Shown: piece by piece, positions 53,220 to 62,213 of the stretch
Layout: the number at the start of each line of letters is the position of its first letter
Position numbering within the stretch: position 1 is the stretch's first letter
Origin: an uncultured bacterium
Lineage (GTDB): Bacteria > Actinomycetota > Coriobacteriia > Coriobacteriales > Atopobiaceae
Assembly: GCA_905214865.1 (NCBI GenBank)
Contig: CAJMNO010000004.1
Location: forward strand, 1 to 64,000
DNA: 64,000 nt
Direction: 5' to 3'
Translations under genes and position numbers: made by a program
Notes under the pieces: model-generated
What the model saw: only the letters and a program-made list of their open reading frames with translations
The model's database searches: none
Told to the model about the DNA's origin: nothing

Positions 53220-53250
53220 CAAGAAAGGGAGCCAACCATCGGCCGGCTCC
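53220..53250 (-). terminator. Intrinsic terminator of fba
   Basis: On the minus strand AGGGAGCC and GGCTCCCT form a stem, followed by TTCTTGTT. It is 29 bases after the fba stop. Confidence 0.8.
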
Positions 53251-53278
53251 CTGCAAAGTGCCACGTACTGTAACTGAT

Positions 53279-54151
53279 CTAGTTCCAGCCCTTGCCCTCG
53301 GAGCCAAACTCCTTGATGAGCTCCTCGGTACGGGTGACGATGGCCTCGCGGCCCGGCTTCAGAAGCTTGCGCGGGTCATAGCCCTTGCCCTCCTTGTCGG
53401 CGCCGGACTCGATGTACTTGCGGGTGGCCTCGGCGAAGACCAGCTGGAGGTCGGTGTTAACGTTGATCTTGCAGATGCCGAGCGAGATGGCCTTCTGAAT
53501 CTGATCGACGGGGATGCCGGTGCCGCCGTGGAGGACGAGGGGCAGGTCGCCGGTCTTGGCCTTGATCTGCTGCAGGCGCTCGAAGGAGAGGCCCTGCCAG
53601 TCGGCGGGATAGATGCCGTGGATGTTGCCGATACCGCAGGCGAGGAAGTCAACGCCCAGGTCCGCGATGGCGGCGCACTGCTCGGGATCGGCGAGCTCGC
53701 CGGCGGAGGTCACGCCGTCCTCGGTGCCACCGATGCCGCCGACCTCGGCCTCGACGGAGATGCCCTTGTTGTGGGCTGCCTTGACGACCTCGGCGGTGCG
53801 CTTGAGGTTGGTCTCGAAGTCAGGCTCGTGCGAGCCGTCGTACATGACGGAGGTGAAGCCGGCCTCGATGCACTCGAAGGCTGCCTCGTAGGAGCCGTGG
53901 TCGAGGTGCAGGGCAACGGGGACGGTGATGTTCTTGGCCTCGACGAGGTCATGCACGATGTCGGAAACGACCTTGAACGAGGTCTGCCACTTGGCGGCGC
54001 CGCTCGTGCACTGGATGATGACGGGGGACTGGAGCGCCTCGGCGGCGTCGAGGATGGAGGAGGCCCACTCGAGGTTGTTGGTGTTGAACGCACCGATTCC
54101 GTAGTGGCCCTTCTCGGCACTCTGAAGCATTGCAGTGGCGTTGACTAGCAT
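53279..54151 (-). CDS. fba: Class II fructose-1,6-bisphosphate aldolase
   Basis: 290 residues, zinc TIM-barrel aldolase of glycolysis. HLDHGS gives the catalytic Asp and a zinc His; EAEVGGIGGTEDG, GNIHGIY and LVLHGGTGIP carry further zinc and phosphate contacts. The short class IIB length could also fit tagatose-bisphosphate aldolase. Start ATG 54151 has GGAGG upstream. Single-gene unit with its own terminator. Confidence 0.94.
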   Translation of the reverse strand: MLVNATAMLQSAEKGHYGIGAFNTNNLEWASSILDAAEALQSPVIIQCTSGAAKWQTSFKVVSDIVHDLVEAKNITVPVALHLDHGSYEAAFECIEAGFTSVMYDGSHEPDFETNLKRTAEVVKAAHNKGISVEAEVGGIGGTEDGVTSAGELADPEQCAAIADLGVDFLACGIGNIHGIYPADWQGLSFERLQQIKAKTGDLPLVLHGGTGIPVDQIQKAISLGICKINVNTDLQLVFAEATRKYIESGADKEGKGYDPRKLLKPGREAIVTRTEELIKEFGSEGKGWN

Positions 54152-54462
54152 CTGGTACCTCCATCTTGTTGGTGGAAACGCAAACGCACGTACAAGGGGA
54201 TGATACCGCGTCCAACCCCGATTAAGTCCCGCCCAGCCATAATTAACTGGTATTTGGGCCCAGATATGCAAGACTTCGAAAGTTTGCATCCCAATCGCTG
54301 GACATTGTCGGTCCTCTCCCCCGGTCGGGCAAGATTGCGGTCGTGTCAGTGGGGCGAGGGTCTTGTCCAGTCTTCGTGAAATGCCGTCCCCACGGGTTCG
54401 CCTCGCTATAGTCACGGGGTACCTCATCTGAAAACGACTGACCTGACGGGAGATGATCGCGA
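54152..54462. promoter_or_regulatory. Divergent fba / Ser-rich gene control region
   Basis: 311 bp with no gene. A 24-bp imperfect palindrome, ATGCAAGACTTCGAAAG then TTTGCAT, lies at 54266-54289. On the minus strand its TTGCAT end could be a -35 with GTTAAT 18 bases on. Candidate regulated promoter of fba. Confidence 0.45.
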
Positions 54463-55596
54463 GTGCAGAACGAGCGACAGACCGGGGATGACACCTCGAG
54501 GGACGATCCCTACGGGGCCTATCGCACCCAAGCCTACTCGGGCTATCAAAGCAACCCCACGCCGGTCTCGCCCACAGGCACCCCCTCGAACCAAACCGAT
54601 GACGAGGAGGACGAGAAGGGCGGGATCCTGAGCGACTTCTCCATGTCCGCCGTGATCGCCAGCGCCCTTGCCGCCGCGACGTCGTTTGCCCTCTCGTCGA
54701 AGATCGGCATGGCCGGCTCCGTCATCGGCGTCGGCGTCGCAGCCGCCGCGTCCGCGATCGCCACGCAGGTGTACAAGGGGATGCTCTCCGCATCCGCCAA
54801 GAAGATCAAGGACCTGGCAAACAGCTCGGACGACGACCTCACACAGCCCATGCCCGGCCAGGTCGGCCGAGCTGACGCAGGGTCGACCACCGTGCGCCCC
54901 GCCGCCACCGAGCTCACCCGCGACCTCACGCAACCCCTCTCTCAGACGAACGTAGCCGAGACGGGCACGCCCATCGCCCCCGAGTCGCTCAGGGAGCGCG
55001 CTAGCAAGCGGCACAGCAAAAAGGTCGCCAAGGGCACGGTCGCCGTGCTTGCCGCCGTCTCGATCGTGGCGGTCCTCGCCTACGCCGCGATCGTCTCGGT
55101 CGCCACGCAGGGCAAGGGCATCGGCACCACGACAGCCCAGACCACCACGGTCACCGACGAGGAGGCCACCGACCAGACGACCGGGGACCAGGGCAACGGC
55201 ACTCCCGCGAAGCCCGAGGACACCAAGGCGAAGCAGGACGAGAAGGGCTCCGGCTCAACGTCCACCGACAACGGTGGTTCTAACAGTGGATCTGGGTCGT
55301 CTACGACCGACAACTCGGGCTCGTCCTCGACCACGGCCGACAACTCCGGCTCCGGAAGCTCCGGCTCGACCACGACCGACAACTCCGGCTCGAACGGCAG
55401 CTCCGGGTCGTCCTCGACCGACAACTCGGGCTCGTCCTCGACCACGACCGACAACTCCGGCTCCGGAAGCTCCGGCTCGTCCTCGACCACCGACAACGGC
55501 TCCGGCAGCTCGACCAGCGGATCCGGCTCGTCCTCCGGTGCATCCGGGAGCACCGGTTCCACCACCACGACCACGAACACCACGAGCGGCAACTAG
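54463..55596 (+). CDS. Membrane protein with Ser/Gly/Thr/Asp repeat tail
   Basis: 377 residues, no family recognised. Residues about 60-105 hold two weakly hydrophobic segments (SAVIASALAAATSFALSS). A clear transmembrane helix is at about 191-212 (GTVAVLAAVSIVAVLAY), preceded by a basic stretch. The outer tail (about 255-377) is low complexity with repeats of TTDNSGS and GSGSSGS. This looks like a cell-envelope stalk. Start GTG 54463 has GGGAG upstream. Confidence 0.7.
   Translation: MQNERQTGDDTSRDDPYGAYRTQAYSGYQSNPTPVSPTGTPSNQTDDEEDEKGGILSDFSMSAVIASALAAATSFALSSKIGMAGSVIGVGVAAAASAIATQVYKGMLSASAKKIKDLANSSDDDLTQPMPGQVGRADAGSTTVRPAATELTRDLTQPLSQTNVAETGTPIAPESLRERASKRHSKKVAKGTVAVLAAVSIVAVLAYAAIVSVATQGKGIGTTTAQTTTVTDEEATDQTTGDQGNGTPAKPEDTKAKQDEKGSGSTSTDNGGSNSGSGSSTTDNSGSSSTTADNSGSGSSGSTTTDNSGSNGSSGSSSTDNSGSSSTTTDNSGSGSSGSSSTTDNGSGSSTSGSGSSSGASGSTGSTTTTTNTTSGN
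55250..55595 (+). repeat. In-gene tandem repeats coding Ser/Gly/Asp tail
   Basis: Imperfect repeats of CCGACAACTCCGGCTC and CTCGACCACGACCGACAAC-type words. Liable to length change by slippage. Confidence 0.7.
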
Positions 55597-55615
55597 GGCT
55601 CGACCCCCATAGAGT

Positions 55616-55656
55616 AAAAAGCGCCCGCGACGGCACCGATGCCGCCGCGGGCGCTT
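55616..55656. terminator. Hairpin after the Ser-rich gene
   Basis: GCGCCCGCG and CGCGGGCGC with inner CGGCA and TGCCG pairs. On the minus strand it is followed by TTTTT, so it would stop minus-strand transcripts best. Confidence 0.65.
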
Positions 55657-55717
55657 GGGATCTCGGGGCAACGGTAGGCGCAGGGAGTAAGAGCCGACGT
55701 TCCACTAGGCGTAAGCC

Positions 55718-55864
55718 CTCAGAGTCAAAGAGGGGCGAGCTGCCGTCCGTTCCATAAGGCACGTAAGTCGCTGCGGGTAGGGAGTCTACCCTCGCGGGAG
55801 GGGGAGAGAAAAGCCCGTGCTCTACCGCAAACGATGGGGCACCAGGGTCAAAGAATGGGCGGAG
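55718..55864 (-). repeat. Inverted family 4 motifs
   Basis: AGAGTCAAAGAGGGG at 55722 and AGGGTCAAAGAATGGG at 55845 are reverse complements of the CCCTTCTTTGACCCT motif. Confidence 0.55.
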
Positions 55865-55985
55865 GGCGGCAACCACTTTGCAGGTGCGCCTTCGTGGGTA
55901 GTTACCCTCCCCCGGACGGAGGGGCCTCAACGGGGCGACGTCATCCGGGAGGCCACACCCCCACTCGGAGGCCTGGGCACCCGAA

Positions 55986-56261
55986 TGCTTAGCGCCCCTA
56001 GCCCCCACGCGGATTTGGTGAGTACGTGCTTAAAGATCCTAGGTCTCGTGCGGATTCGGCGGGAACGTGCTTAACACCCCTAGGCCTCTTGCGGATTTCA
56101 GCTCTCCCGACCACATGGGGGGCTAGCGGGACTAAGCATTTGGCAGAGAAATCGACATGAGCACTAGCGGGGCTAAGCATCCAGTGGCAAAACCTGCACG
56201 GGGACTAGTGGGATTAAGCAGACGAGCCGCCCATTCGTGTGGGTCAGGGGAAGATTAAGCA
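55986..56261. repeat. 41-bp TAAGCA array, family 2, locus D
   Basis: Three inverted units (TGCTTA at 55986, 56027 and 56068) and four direct units (TAAGCA at 56133, 56174, 56215 and 56256). Every step is exactly 41 bp. Direct units read GCACTAGCGGGGCTAAGCA. Confidence 0.92.
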
Positions 56262-56319
56262 GCGGCGCCTCTCTACCTGAGAGGTAGAGCACCCTCCCGA
56301 GATGCGCCTGCACCCCGAC

Positions 56320-56455
56320 CCCTTCTTTGCCGTCCTTTCCCCGCCGCATCTGGCGTGAGCCGACACCTCGCCGACGAGGCGTGCCAACAGCCGAGACGCG
56401 AGACCGGGCTGCACCGGGGACCCACCATACCTTGCTCGTAGACCCTTCTTTGACC
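56320..56455 (+). repeat. CCCTTCTTTGACC motif pair, family 4
   Basis: CCCCTTCTTTGCC at 56319 and CCCTTCTTTGACC at 56443, about 123 bp apart, like the pair at 14791-14922. Confidence 0.6.
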
Positions 56456-56647
56456 TTCACTCCTGACTCGCAAGTGGCGACCGGGCGGACAGGGTCTTGG
56501 GCCGAGGTGGACTTGATGCCGGCGGGAGGGGCCGCCGAGGCTGTGTCGGGCGTTCCTCTCCCCCGCCCTTGAATCGTCCCGATTCCCGGTGCGCGTTACA
56601 CTGTTTTGGTCATCCCGGGGATGGCCCCGGACGTCGTGGGAGGCGGC

Positions 56648-58006
56648 ATGCCAAAAGTCAGCATCATCGTCCCGGTCTATAACGCAGAGGGTACCCTCAG
56701 GCGTTGCGTCGACAGCATCCTCGGGCAGGACTTCACGGACTTCGAACTGCTTTTGGTGGACGACGGCAGCTCCGACTCGTCTCCCGCCATCCTCGACTCC
56801 TATGCCGAGGAGGACCACCGCGTCAGGGTGGTACACCGCGAGAACAGCGGCGTCTCGGAGACCAGGAACGCCGCGATGGATCTTGCGCAAGGCACCTACC
56901 TGCAGTTTCTTGACGCAGACGACTGGATTGCCCCCGACGCCACGAGACTGCTGGTGCGCGCCATGGAGGACAACGACGCAGACATGGTGATCTGCGACTT
57001 CTACCGCGTGGTGGGGTCCCGTACCGCCCGCAAGGGCGACATCGACGTGGACCGTCCCGTCACGCGCGAGGAGTACGCCGACCTCATGATGGAGGCCCCG
57101 AGCGACTTCTACTACGGGGTCGTTTGGAACAAGCTGTTCAAGAGGCAAATCGTCGAGGAGTTCCACATCAGGATGGACCCCGGCATCAGCTGGTGCGAGG
57201 ACTTCATCTTCAACATGGAGTACGTGCTGCACACGCGTCTCATCTACCCCCTGCAGGTCCCCCTCTATTACTACGTTAAGACCGAGGGTTCGCTTGTCGC
57301 AACGAGCGCGAGCCTCCCCGGCACCGTGCGCATGAAGCTCGCGGTGATCGAGTACTACAAGAAGTTCTACCAGGCGATCTACGACGAGCGCGACTACCAG
57401 CGGCGCAGGCTCGACATCTACCGCTTCTTCCTCACCTCCGCCGGAGACGGGGCGGTGCTCCCGGGTCCGGGGTCGACCAAGCTGGGGAGGGAGCGCACGA
57501 GGGCCTACGTGGACCCCCAGATGCGTCCCAACCCGCTGGGCAGGCTGTACCTGGAGCAGAAGCTCCTGGACCGCTACCTGGACAACGTCGCGTCGCAGTA
57601 CGACCTCGACGTGAAGGACGTGCGCCTGCTGGTGTACCTCATGTACTGCGAGACGGCCGGCTCCACCCGGGAGATGGCCGACTACGTGGGATCGAGCCCC
57701 ATGTCGGTGTCGGCATCCCTCGCAAAGCTGCGGTCGCGCGGCTACGTGAGCACGAATGCGCCCACGCCCGACGACGAGGAGGACGACGCCACCGCGGACG
57801 ACGGGTACCTGCCAACGGGCCGTCCCCGCAAGGTCACCGGCGCCACGCTCGCCCCGGACTCGGGAGGCATCCTCAAGGCGATCTCCGACGCACTCGACGA
57901 CTTTGACGCCGCGCGCACGCGCGACATGGACCAGGACGAGACGGACTCCCTCGAGGGGCTCGAGGCAAAGGTCTTCGACGCCACGTCCTCGGCACTCCTC
58001 AGGTAG
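56648..58006 (+). CDS. GT2 glycosyltransferase fused to a MarR-like winged helix
   Basis: 452 residues. The N-terminal GT-A domain (about 1-240) has SIIVPVYNAEGTLRRC, LLLVDDGSSDSS and the metal motif FLDADDW. Residues about 320-365 form a winged-helix pattern: DVRLLVYLMYCET, then STREMADYVGSSPMSV, then ASLAKLRSRGYVS. An acidic insert and a helical tail follow. GT2 enzymes build surface glycans; a DNA-binding-like domain on one is unusual. Start ATG 56648 has GGGAGG upstream. The reading frame is continuous, so the fusion does not look like a frameshift artefact. Confidence 0.82.
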   Translation: MPKVSIIVPVYNAEGTLRRCVDSILGQDFTDFELLLVDDGSSDSSPAILDSYAEEDHRVRVVHRENSGVSETRNAAMDLAQGTYLQFLDADDWIAPDATRLLVRAMEDNDADMVICDFYRVVGSRTARKGDIDVDRPVTREEYADLMMEAPSDFYYGVVWNKLFKRQIVEEFHIRMDPGISWCEDFIFNMEYVLHTRLIYPLQVPLYYYVKTEGSLVATSASLPGTVRMKLAVIEYYKKFYQAIYDERDYQRRRLDIYRFFLTSAGDGAVLPGPGSTKLGRERTRAYVDPQMRPNPLGRLYLEQKLLDRYLDNVASQYDLDVKDVRLLVYLMYCETAGSTREMADYVGSSPMSVSASLAKLRSRGYVSTNAPTPDDEEDDATADDGYLPTGRPRKVTGATLAPDSGGILKAISDALDDFDAARTRDMDQDETDSLEGLEAKVFDATSSALLR

Positions 58007-58116
58007 GCCACAGGCCGGAGGGCCGCGCGTTGTGTCCGGCCCATGCGCTACACTCTGCAACTGTGCGCACCCAGTCCCTCTCCCCCTCGCGAGGCCGGTG
58101 GGAAGGGGAGCGCGTA

Positions 58117-59568
58117 ATGTCCCACCCCACCCCTGAGAGGTGCACCTTGCAAAAGCACGCCGCCCCGGACCCCAGCAAGCAGCCCGAGCAGACCCCGAAG
58201 AGGGGCAGGAGGCGCGGCCTCGTCGCGCTCTGCATCGTCGCCGGAGCCCTCGTGGTTGCCTACGCCATCGGATTCGCGTTCTTCTCCACCCACTTTGTCC
58301 CCGGCACCACCGTGAACGGCACGGACGTCTCCGCCATGGACCAGGCGGCTCTGGAGCAGCTGGTCAACCAGGGCATCGCCGGCTGGGAGGAGAGGGTCCA
58401 GGGGCCCAACGGCTTCTCCCTCGCCCTCAAGGCGTCGGACGTCTCGCTCAAGGCGAACGCCTCGACGTACGCGCGTGGGGCGATGGACCAGAACCACCCG
58501 GAGCGCTGGCCGCTCGGCCTGTTTGAGAAGACGCAGGTCCACGTGACGGAGGCGACCAGCTACGACGAGGCCGCACTCAAGGCGGCCGTGGCGGCGGCGG
58601 TCGAGGCGTACAACGCCAGCGCCACGCAGCCCACCAACGCGGGGATCGAGTACAGCTCGGATCAGAAGGCGTTCGTCGCGACGGACGAGGCGGTGGGGAC
58701 GGCGCTCGACGCCGATGCGGTGGAGAAGGCCGTCGCCTCCGGGGTCGCGTCCCTCTCCACCGACGTCACGCTGGACGACTCCGTCCTGGCTCAGCCCTCG
58801 CTGGGGAAGGACGACGCCACCCTGCAGGAGACCCTCAAGCGCGCAAACCAGATGCTCGCCCTCAGGATTCCCCTCTCGCTGGACGGGAAGACGCTTGCCA
58901 CGGTGGGCTCCGACCAACTCTCGGGCTGGGTGAGCGTGAGCAACGGGACGCAGATCGACGTGAGCCGCGACGCCATCGCCAGCTGGGTGAGCGACCAGCT
59001 GGCAGACCAGGTCGCCTCGTCGGACGAGGAGCACGACTGGGCGTTGGACGGCGACTCGCTTGCCGGCAGCATCTTCGACGCGGTGTGCAACGCGAGCTCT
59101 GACGCCATCGAGATCCCCCGCACGCTCGTGGGGACGCGTCCGGCGGAGTCGGAGGGGGCCCGCGAGCAGGGGCGCCACATCGACGTCAACCTGACCACCC
59201 AGTACGCACGGTTCTACGACTCGGACGGCACGGTCATCTGGCGCTCGTACTTTGTCTCGGGTGACACCAGCGAGGGCCGCGCGACCCCCACGGGAACCTT
59301 CAGCATCAACAACAAGATGACCGAACAGACCCTCATCGGGGCCGACGAGGACAAGGACGGGGAGCCCGACTACAGGAGCAAGGTGAGCTACTGGATGCCG
59401 TTCCTGGGCAACTCGGTGGGACTGCACGACGCGCCGTGGCGCAGCTCGTTTGGCGGGACCATCTACCAGTGGAACGGGAGCCACGGCTGCATCAACCTGC
59501 CGAGCCAGAGCGCGGCGGAGCTCTTCTCCCTGGTCAAGGTGGGCGACAAGGTGATCGTGCACACCTAG
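58117..59568 (+). CDS. L,D-transpeptidase (YkuD) with PG-binding-4-like region
   Basis: 483 residues. A basic N-terminus leads to one membrane helix (about 35-55). The middle region (about 60-340) resembles the paired peptidoglycan-binding domains before YkuD in Gram-positive LDTs (THFVPGTTVNGTDVSAMD). The catalytic domain has IDVNLTTQYARFY, RATPTGTF and the active-site SHGCINLPSQSA. It forms 3-3 crosslinks or anchors proteins to peptidoglycan. Start ATG 58117 follows GGAAGGGGAG. Its last 4 bases overlap the converging gene at 59565. Confidence 0.93.
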   Translation: MSHPTPERCTLQKHAAPDPSKQPEQTPKRGRRRGLVALCIVAGALVVAYAIGFAFFSTHFVPGTTVNGTDVSAMDQAALEQLVNQGIAGWEERVQGPNGFSLALKASDVSLKANASTYARGAMDQNHPERWPLGLFEKTQVHVTEATSYDEAALKAAVAAAVEAYNASATQPTNAGIEYSSDQKAFVATDEAVGTALDADAVEKAVASGVASLSTDVTLDDSVLAQPSLGKDDATLQETLKRANQMLALRIPLSLDGKTLATVGSDQLSGWVSVSNGTQIDVSRDAIASWVSDQLADQVASSDEEHDWALDGDSLAGSIFDAVCNASSDAIEIPRTLVGTRPAESEGAREQGRHIDVNLTTQYARFYDSDGTVIWRSYFVSGDTSEGRATPTGTFSINNKMTEQTLIGADEDKDGEPDYRSKVSYWMPFLGNSVGLHDAPWRSSFGGTIYQWNGSHGCINLPSQSAAELFSLVKVGDKVIVHT

Positions 59569-59987
59569 CGGCGCCGCTCCTTCAGGGTCGCAACGATCTC
59601 CTCGACGCGTGCCTTCGCCACGTTGACCTGGTCGAGCGCGTCCTGGATGCGCGACTGGACCAGCACGTCCGCGATTGCTCCGTCAAACAGGTAGTCAGCA
59701 AGCGAGAGGAACCCGTCGATGTCGATGTCGGGCAGGTTCAGGTTGCGGACGTCCCTGAGCTCGCTCGAGAAGCGCACGAGGTCACGGCGAGCCTGCTCTA
59801 TCTGGTCGCGGGCATCGTCGATGCGGGAGTGCTTGATTGCCGTGGTGATGAAGCCACCGCCAAAGATGTCTGCCAGGCCCCAGTTGCTTGCGCTCTTGAG
59901 GGTCCTGCGCGCTTCCTCGAGGCTTGCCAGGGCGTCCTCGCCGGCAGCGATGGCCTCGTCGATCTCGCGCGCGTCACTCTTGTCCAT
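59565..59987 (-). CDS. Conserved hypothetical helical protein
   Basis: 140 residues, almost entirely helical, charged, with no membrane segment or signal. The central ASNWGLADIFGGGFITTAIKHSRIDDA stretch (shown here in parts: SNWGLADIFGGG, then TTAIKHSRIDDA) looks like a conserved block seen in Gram-positive hypothetical proteins. Function unknown. Start ATG 59987 has GAGAGGGGA upstream; the stop overlaps the transpeptidase stop on the other strand by 4 bases. Confidence 0.7.
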   Translation of the reverse strand: MDKSDAREIDEAIAAGEDALASLEEARRTLKSASNWGLADIFGGGFITTAIKHSRIDDARDQIEQARRDLVRFSSELRDVRNLNLPDIDIDGFLSLADYLFDGAIADVLVQSRIQDALDQVNVAKARVEEIVATLKERRR

Positions 59988-60073
59988 GGCATCCCCTCTC
60001 AGCCTGTGCCTGATGGGATTCTCCCCATCGCGGGACCGCCACAAACAAACGCCATCCCAACGCCACCCAATGG

Positions 60074-60850
60074 CTAGTAGGATGCGCTGCAGGGAATCCC
60101 GAGGTCACGCACCCTCTGGCAGATGGCATCGAGCGTGGCGCGCGGCGCCTTGCGAAGGCCCGGGTACGGGGTCTCGCGGGCGATGGTGTAGACCGTGACC
60201 GCTTGTGGCGCTATCCGCTCGAGCGCCCGCAGCCAAGGCCCCACGTACCTCTCACCCGTGTTGTCGATGGGCTGCCCGTCGACCTCTCCCCCCAGGAAGA
60301 TGGTCTGCACGATCACGTGGCCGCCAAACGATGCCAAGGTCGAGACCACCTGGTCCACGTCGTAGGGACCCACGGGACGGTCGATGTGGCGGATGGCGTC
60401 GGGGTCCACGGTGTCGAGCTTGAGGATGTTGTCGTCCACGCGCATGAGGGCGGCGTGCACGCGGGGGTCGCCCGCACGGGTGGCGTTGGAGAGCACGACG
60501 ACCTTGGCCGTGGGGCACAGCCCGTCCCGCAGGCGGAGTGCCCCGTCCACCACCTCGGGAAAGTCCGGGTTGAGGGTGGGCTCCCCGTTGCCCGCGAGCG
60601 TGATCACGTCGGGTGAGACGCCCTCGGCGGCCATCTGGCGCAGCCTCTCCCCAAGCGCGCCCACGACCCTCTCCCCTGACGGGAAGGGCGTGCTCGTCCT
60701 CCGCTGGGCGTTGGTCCCGTTCTCGCAGTACACGCAGTCAAAGCTGCAGTGCTTGCCGTCCGTCGGGTTGAGATTGACCCCCAGCGAGACCCCGAGCCGC
60801 CTGCTGTGGACCGGCCCGTACACCAGGCTGGAATGCAGAAACGTCGCCAT
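60074..60850 (-). CDS. Radical SAM protein (COG0731-like)
   Basis: 258 residues. The 4Fe-4S motif is CSFDCVYCENG, near residue 36, preceded by YGPVHSRRLGVSLGVNL, typical of the COG0731 Fe-S oxidoreductase group. ITLAGNGEPTLNPDF is the SAM-binding GGE-like motif. Reaction unknown. Start ATG 60850 has GAGGGAG upstream. It is divergent from the GT2 gene at 61083. Confidence 0.88.
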   Translation of the reverse strand: MATFLHSSLVYGPVHSRRLGVSLGVNLNPTDGKHCSFDCVYCENGTNAQRRTSTPFPSGERVVGALGERLRQMAAEGVSPDVITLAGNGEPTLNPDFPEVVDGALRLRDGLCPTAKVVVLSNATRAGDPRVHAALMRVDDNILKLDTVDPDAIRHIDRPVGPYDVDQVVSTLASFGGHVIVQTIFLGGEVDGQPIDNTGERYVGPWLRALERIAPQAVTVYTIARETPYPGLRKAPRATLDAICQRVRDLGIPCSASY

Positions 60851-61000
60851 GCTCCCTCTTCCCCACACGCCGTTTGGCCAACGCGTTCATTCTCTCGCAG
60901 CGTGCGGGGTGCGAGGCGGAGGGAAACGCTGCAGACCCAAACCAGACGCCACGGGGGCGACGGGCAGACATGGGCCTTCGTGCGGAGACGGACGCGATAC

Positions 61001-61028
61001 CTGCACGGTCGCCCACACGTGCCATAAT
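61001..61028 (+). promoter_or_regulatory. Candidate promoter of the second GT2 gene
   Basis: CTGCAC and CATAAT with a 16-base spacer, 54 bp before the ATG. Match by eye. Confidence 0.35.
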
Positions 61029-61082
61029 GGTTTAGCAAGCGCGGCGCAACGCGCCGGCAACACGACCAGGAGGCCGCACACA

Positions 61083-62117
61083 ATGAAGAAGGTCATCACC
61101 TTCGCCATCCCCTGCTACAACTCGGCGGAGTACATGGACCACTGCATACAGTCGATCCTCGAGGGGACCTCGTACGCCAAGGACGTGCAGGTCGTGATCG
61201 TGGACGACGGATCCCAGAAGGACGACACCCCCGCCAAGGCGGACGAGTGGCAGCAGCGGTACCCGGACATCGTGAGGGCTGTGCACCAGGAGAACGGGGG
61301 CCACGGCATCGCGGTGCTCAAGGGCCTCTCCGTTGCCGAGGGAACCTACTTCAAGGTGGTCGACTCGGACGACTGGCTAGACGGGGACGCGCTGCCCAAG
61401 CTGATGGACAAGCTCCGCGAGTTCGACCGCCTGGGCGAGCGCGTGGACCTCGTGATCACCAACTACATCTACGACCATACCTTCGAGGGCAAGCGGCACG
61501 CGGTCAACTACCGCCACGCCCTCCCCGTGGGCAGGACGTTCCGCTGGAACGACATGGGCCACTTCATGATGTCGCAGAACCTGCTCATGCACTCGCTCTG
61601 CTACCGGGCGGACGTCCTGCGCGACGGCGGCGTGCCCATGCCGGCCCACACGTTCTACGTGGACAACATCTATGCCTACGTCCCTCTCCCCCGCTGCAAG
61701 GCCATCTACTACCTGGACGTGGACCTGTACCACTACTTCATCGGCCGCGAGGACCAGAGCGTCAACGAGAAGGTCATGGCGGGGCGCATTGACCAGCAGG
61801 TTCGCATCACGCGCATCATGATGCACGCCTACCACCTGTACGACGACATCGACAGCTACGCGCTGCGCGCCTACATGGTCAACTACTTCGTGCTGATGAT
61901 GGCCATCTGCTCGGTCTTCAGCGAGCTCAGCGACCACCCCGACGCCATGGACGAGCTCGGCGACCTGTGGGCAGAGCTCCACGACTACGACCGCCGCATG
62001 TGGAGACGTGCACGCCTGGGCATCTGCGGCCTGGCGACGAACCTCCCCGGCAGGGGCGGCAAGCTCGCAACGGTCGTCATCTACCGAACGGTCGCCAAGA
62101 TCTTCAAGTTCAACTAG
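61083..62117 (+). CDS. GT2 family glycosyltransferase
   Basis: 344 residues. ITFAIPCYNSAEYMDHC and VVIVDDGSQKDDTP open the GT-A fold; FKVVDSDDWLD is the metal motif. The C-terminal half has aromatic-rich helices (YLDVDLYHYFIGREDQSV) common in capsule and wall glycan GT2s. No membrane helix at the end. Product unknown. Start ATG 61083 has AGGAGG upstream. Confidence 0.9.
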   Translation: MKKVITFAIPCYNSAEYMDHCIQSILEGTSYAKDVQVVIVDDGSQKDDTPAKADEWQQRYPDIVRAVHQENGGHGIAVLKGLSVAEGTYFKVVDSDDWLDGDALPKLMDKLREFDRLGERVDLVITNYIYDHTFEGKRHAVNYRHALPVGRTFRWNDMGHFMMSQNLLMHSLCYRADVLRDGGVPMPAHTFYVDNIYAYVPLPRCKAIYYLDVDLYHYFIGREDQSVNEKVMAGRIDQQVRITRIMMHAYHLYDDIDSYALRAYMVNYFVLMMAICSVFSELSDHPDAMDELGDLWAELHDYDRRMWRRARLGICGLATNLPGRGGKLATVVIYRTVAKIFKFN

Positions 62118-62142
62118 CGCCACGGGAGAGACCCGAGCGCAC

Positions 62143-62178
62143 GGTGCCCCGTCCGCCTCCGCCGGCGTGCGGGGCACC
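62143..62178. terminator. Bidirectional terminator, GT2 and CPBP genes
   Basis: GGTGCCCCG pairs with CGGGGCACC across an 18-base G+C loop, between converging stops. No U-tract. Confidence 0.6.
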
Positions 62179-62213
62179 CACATGTCGCGGGGCGGCGCGG
62201 CGCACCCCTGGGG

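Larger units (their letters stand above)
55597..56647. other. Gene-free gap with symmetric repeat arrangement
   Basis: It contains a hairpin (55616-55656), two inverted family 4 motifs (55718, 55849), a family 2 array with three inverted and four direct units (55986-56261), and two direct family 4 motifs (56320, 56444). The whole block is roughly mirror-symmetric around 56100-56115. No gene is supported. Confidence 0.7.
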
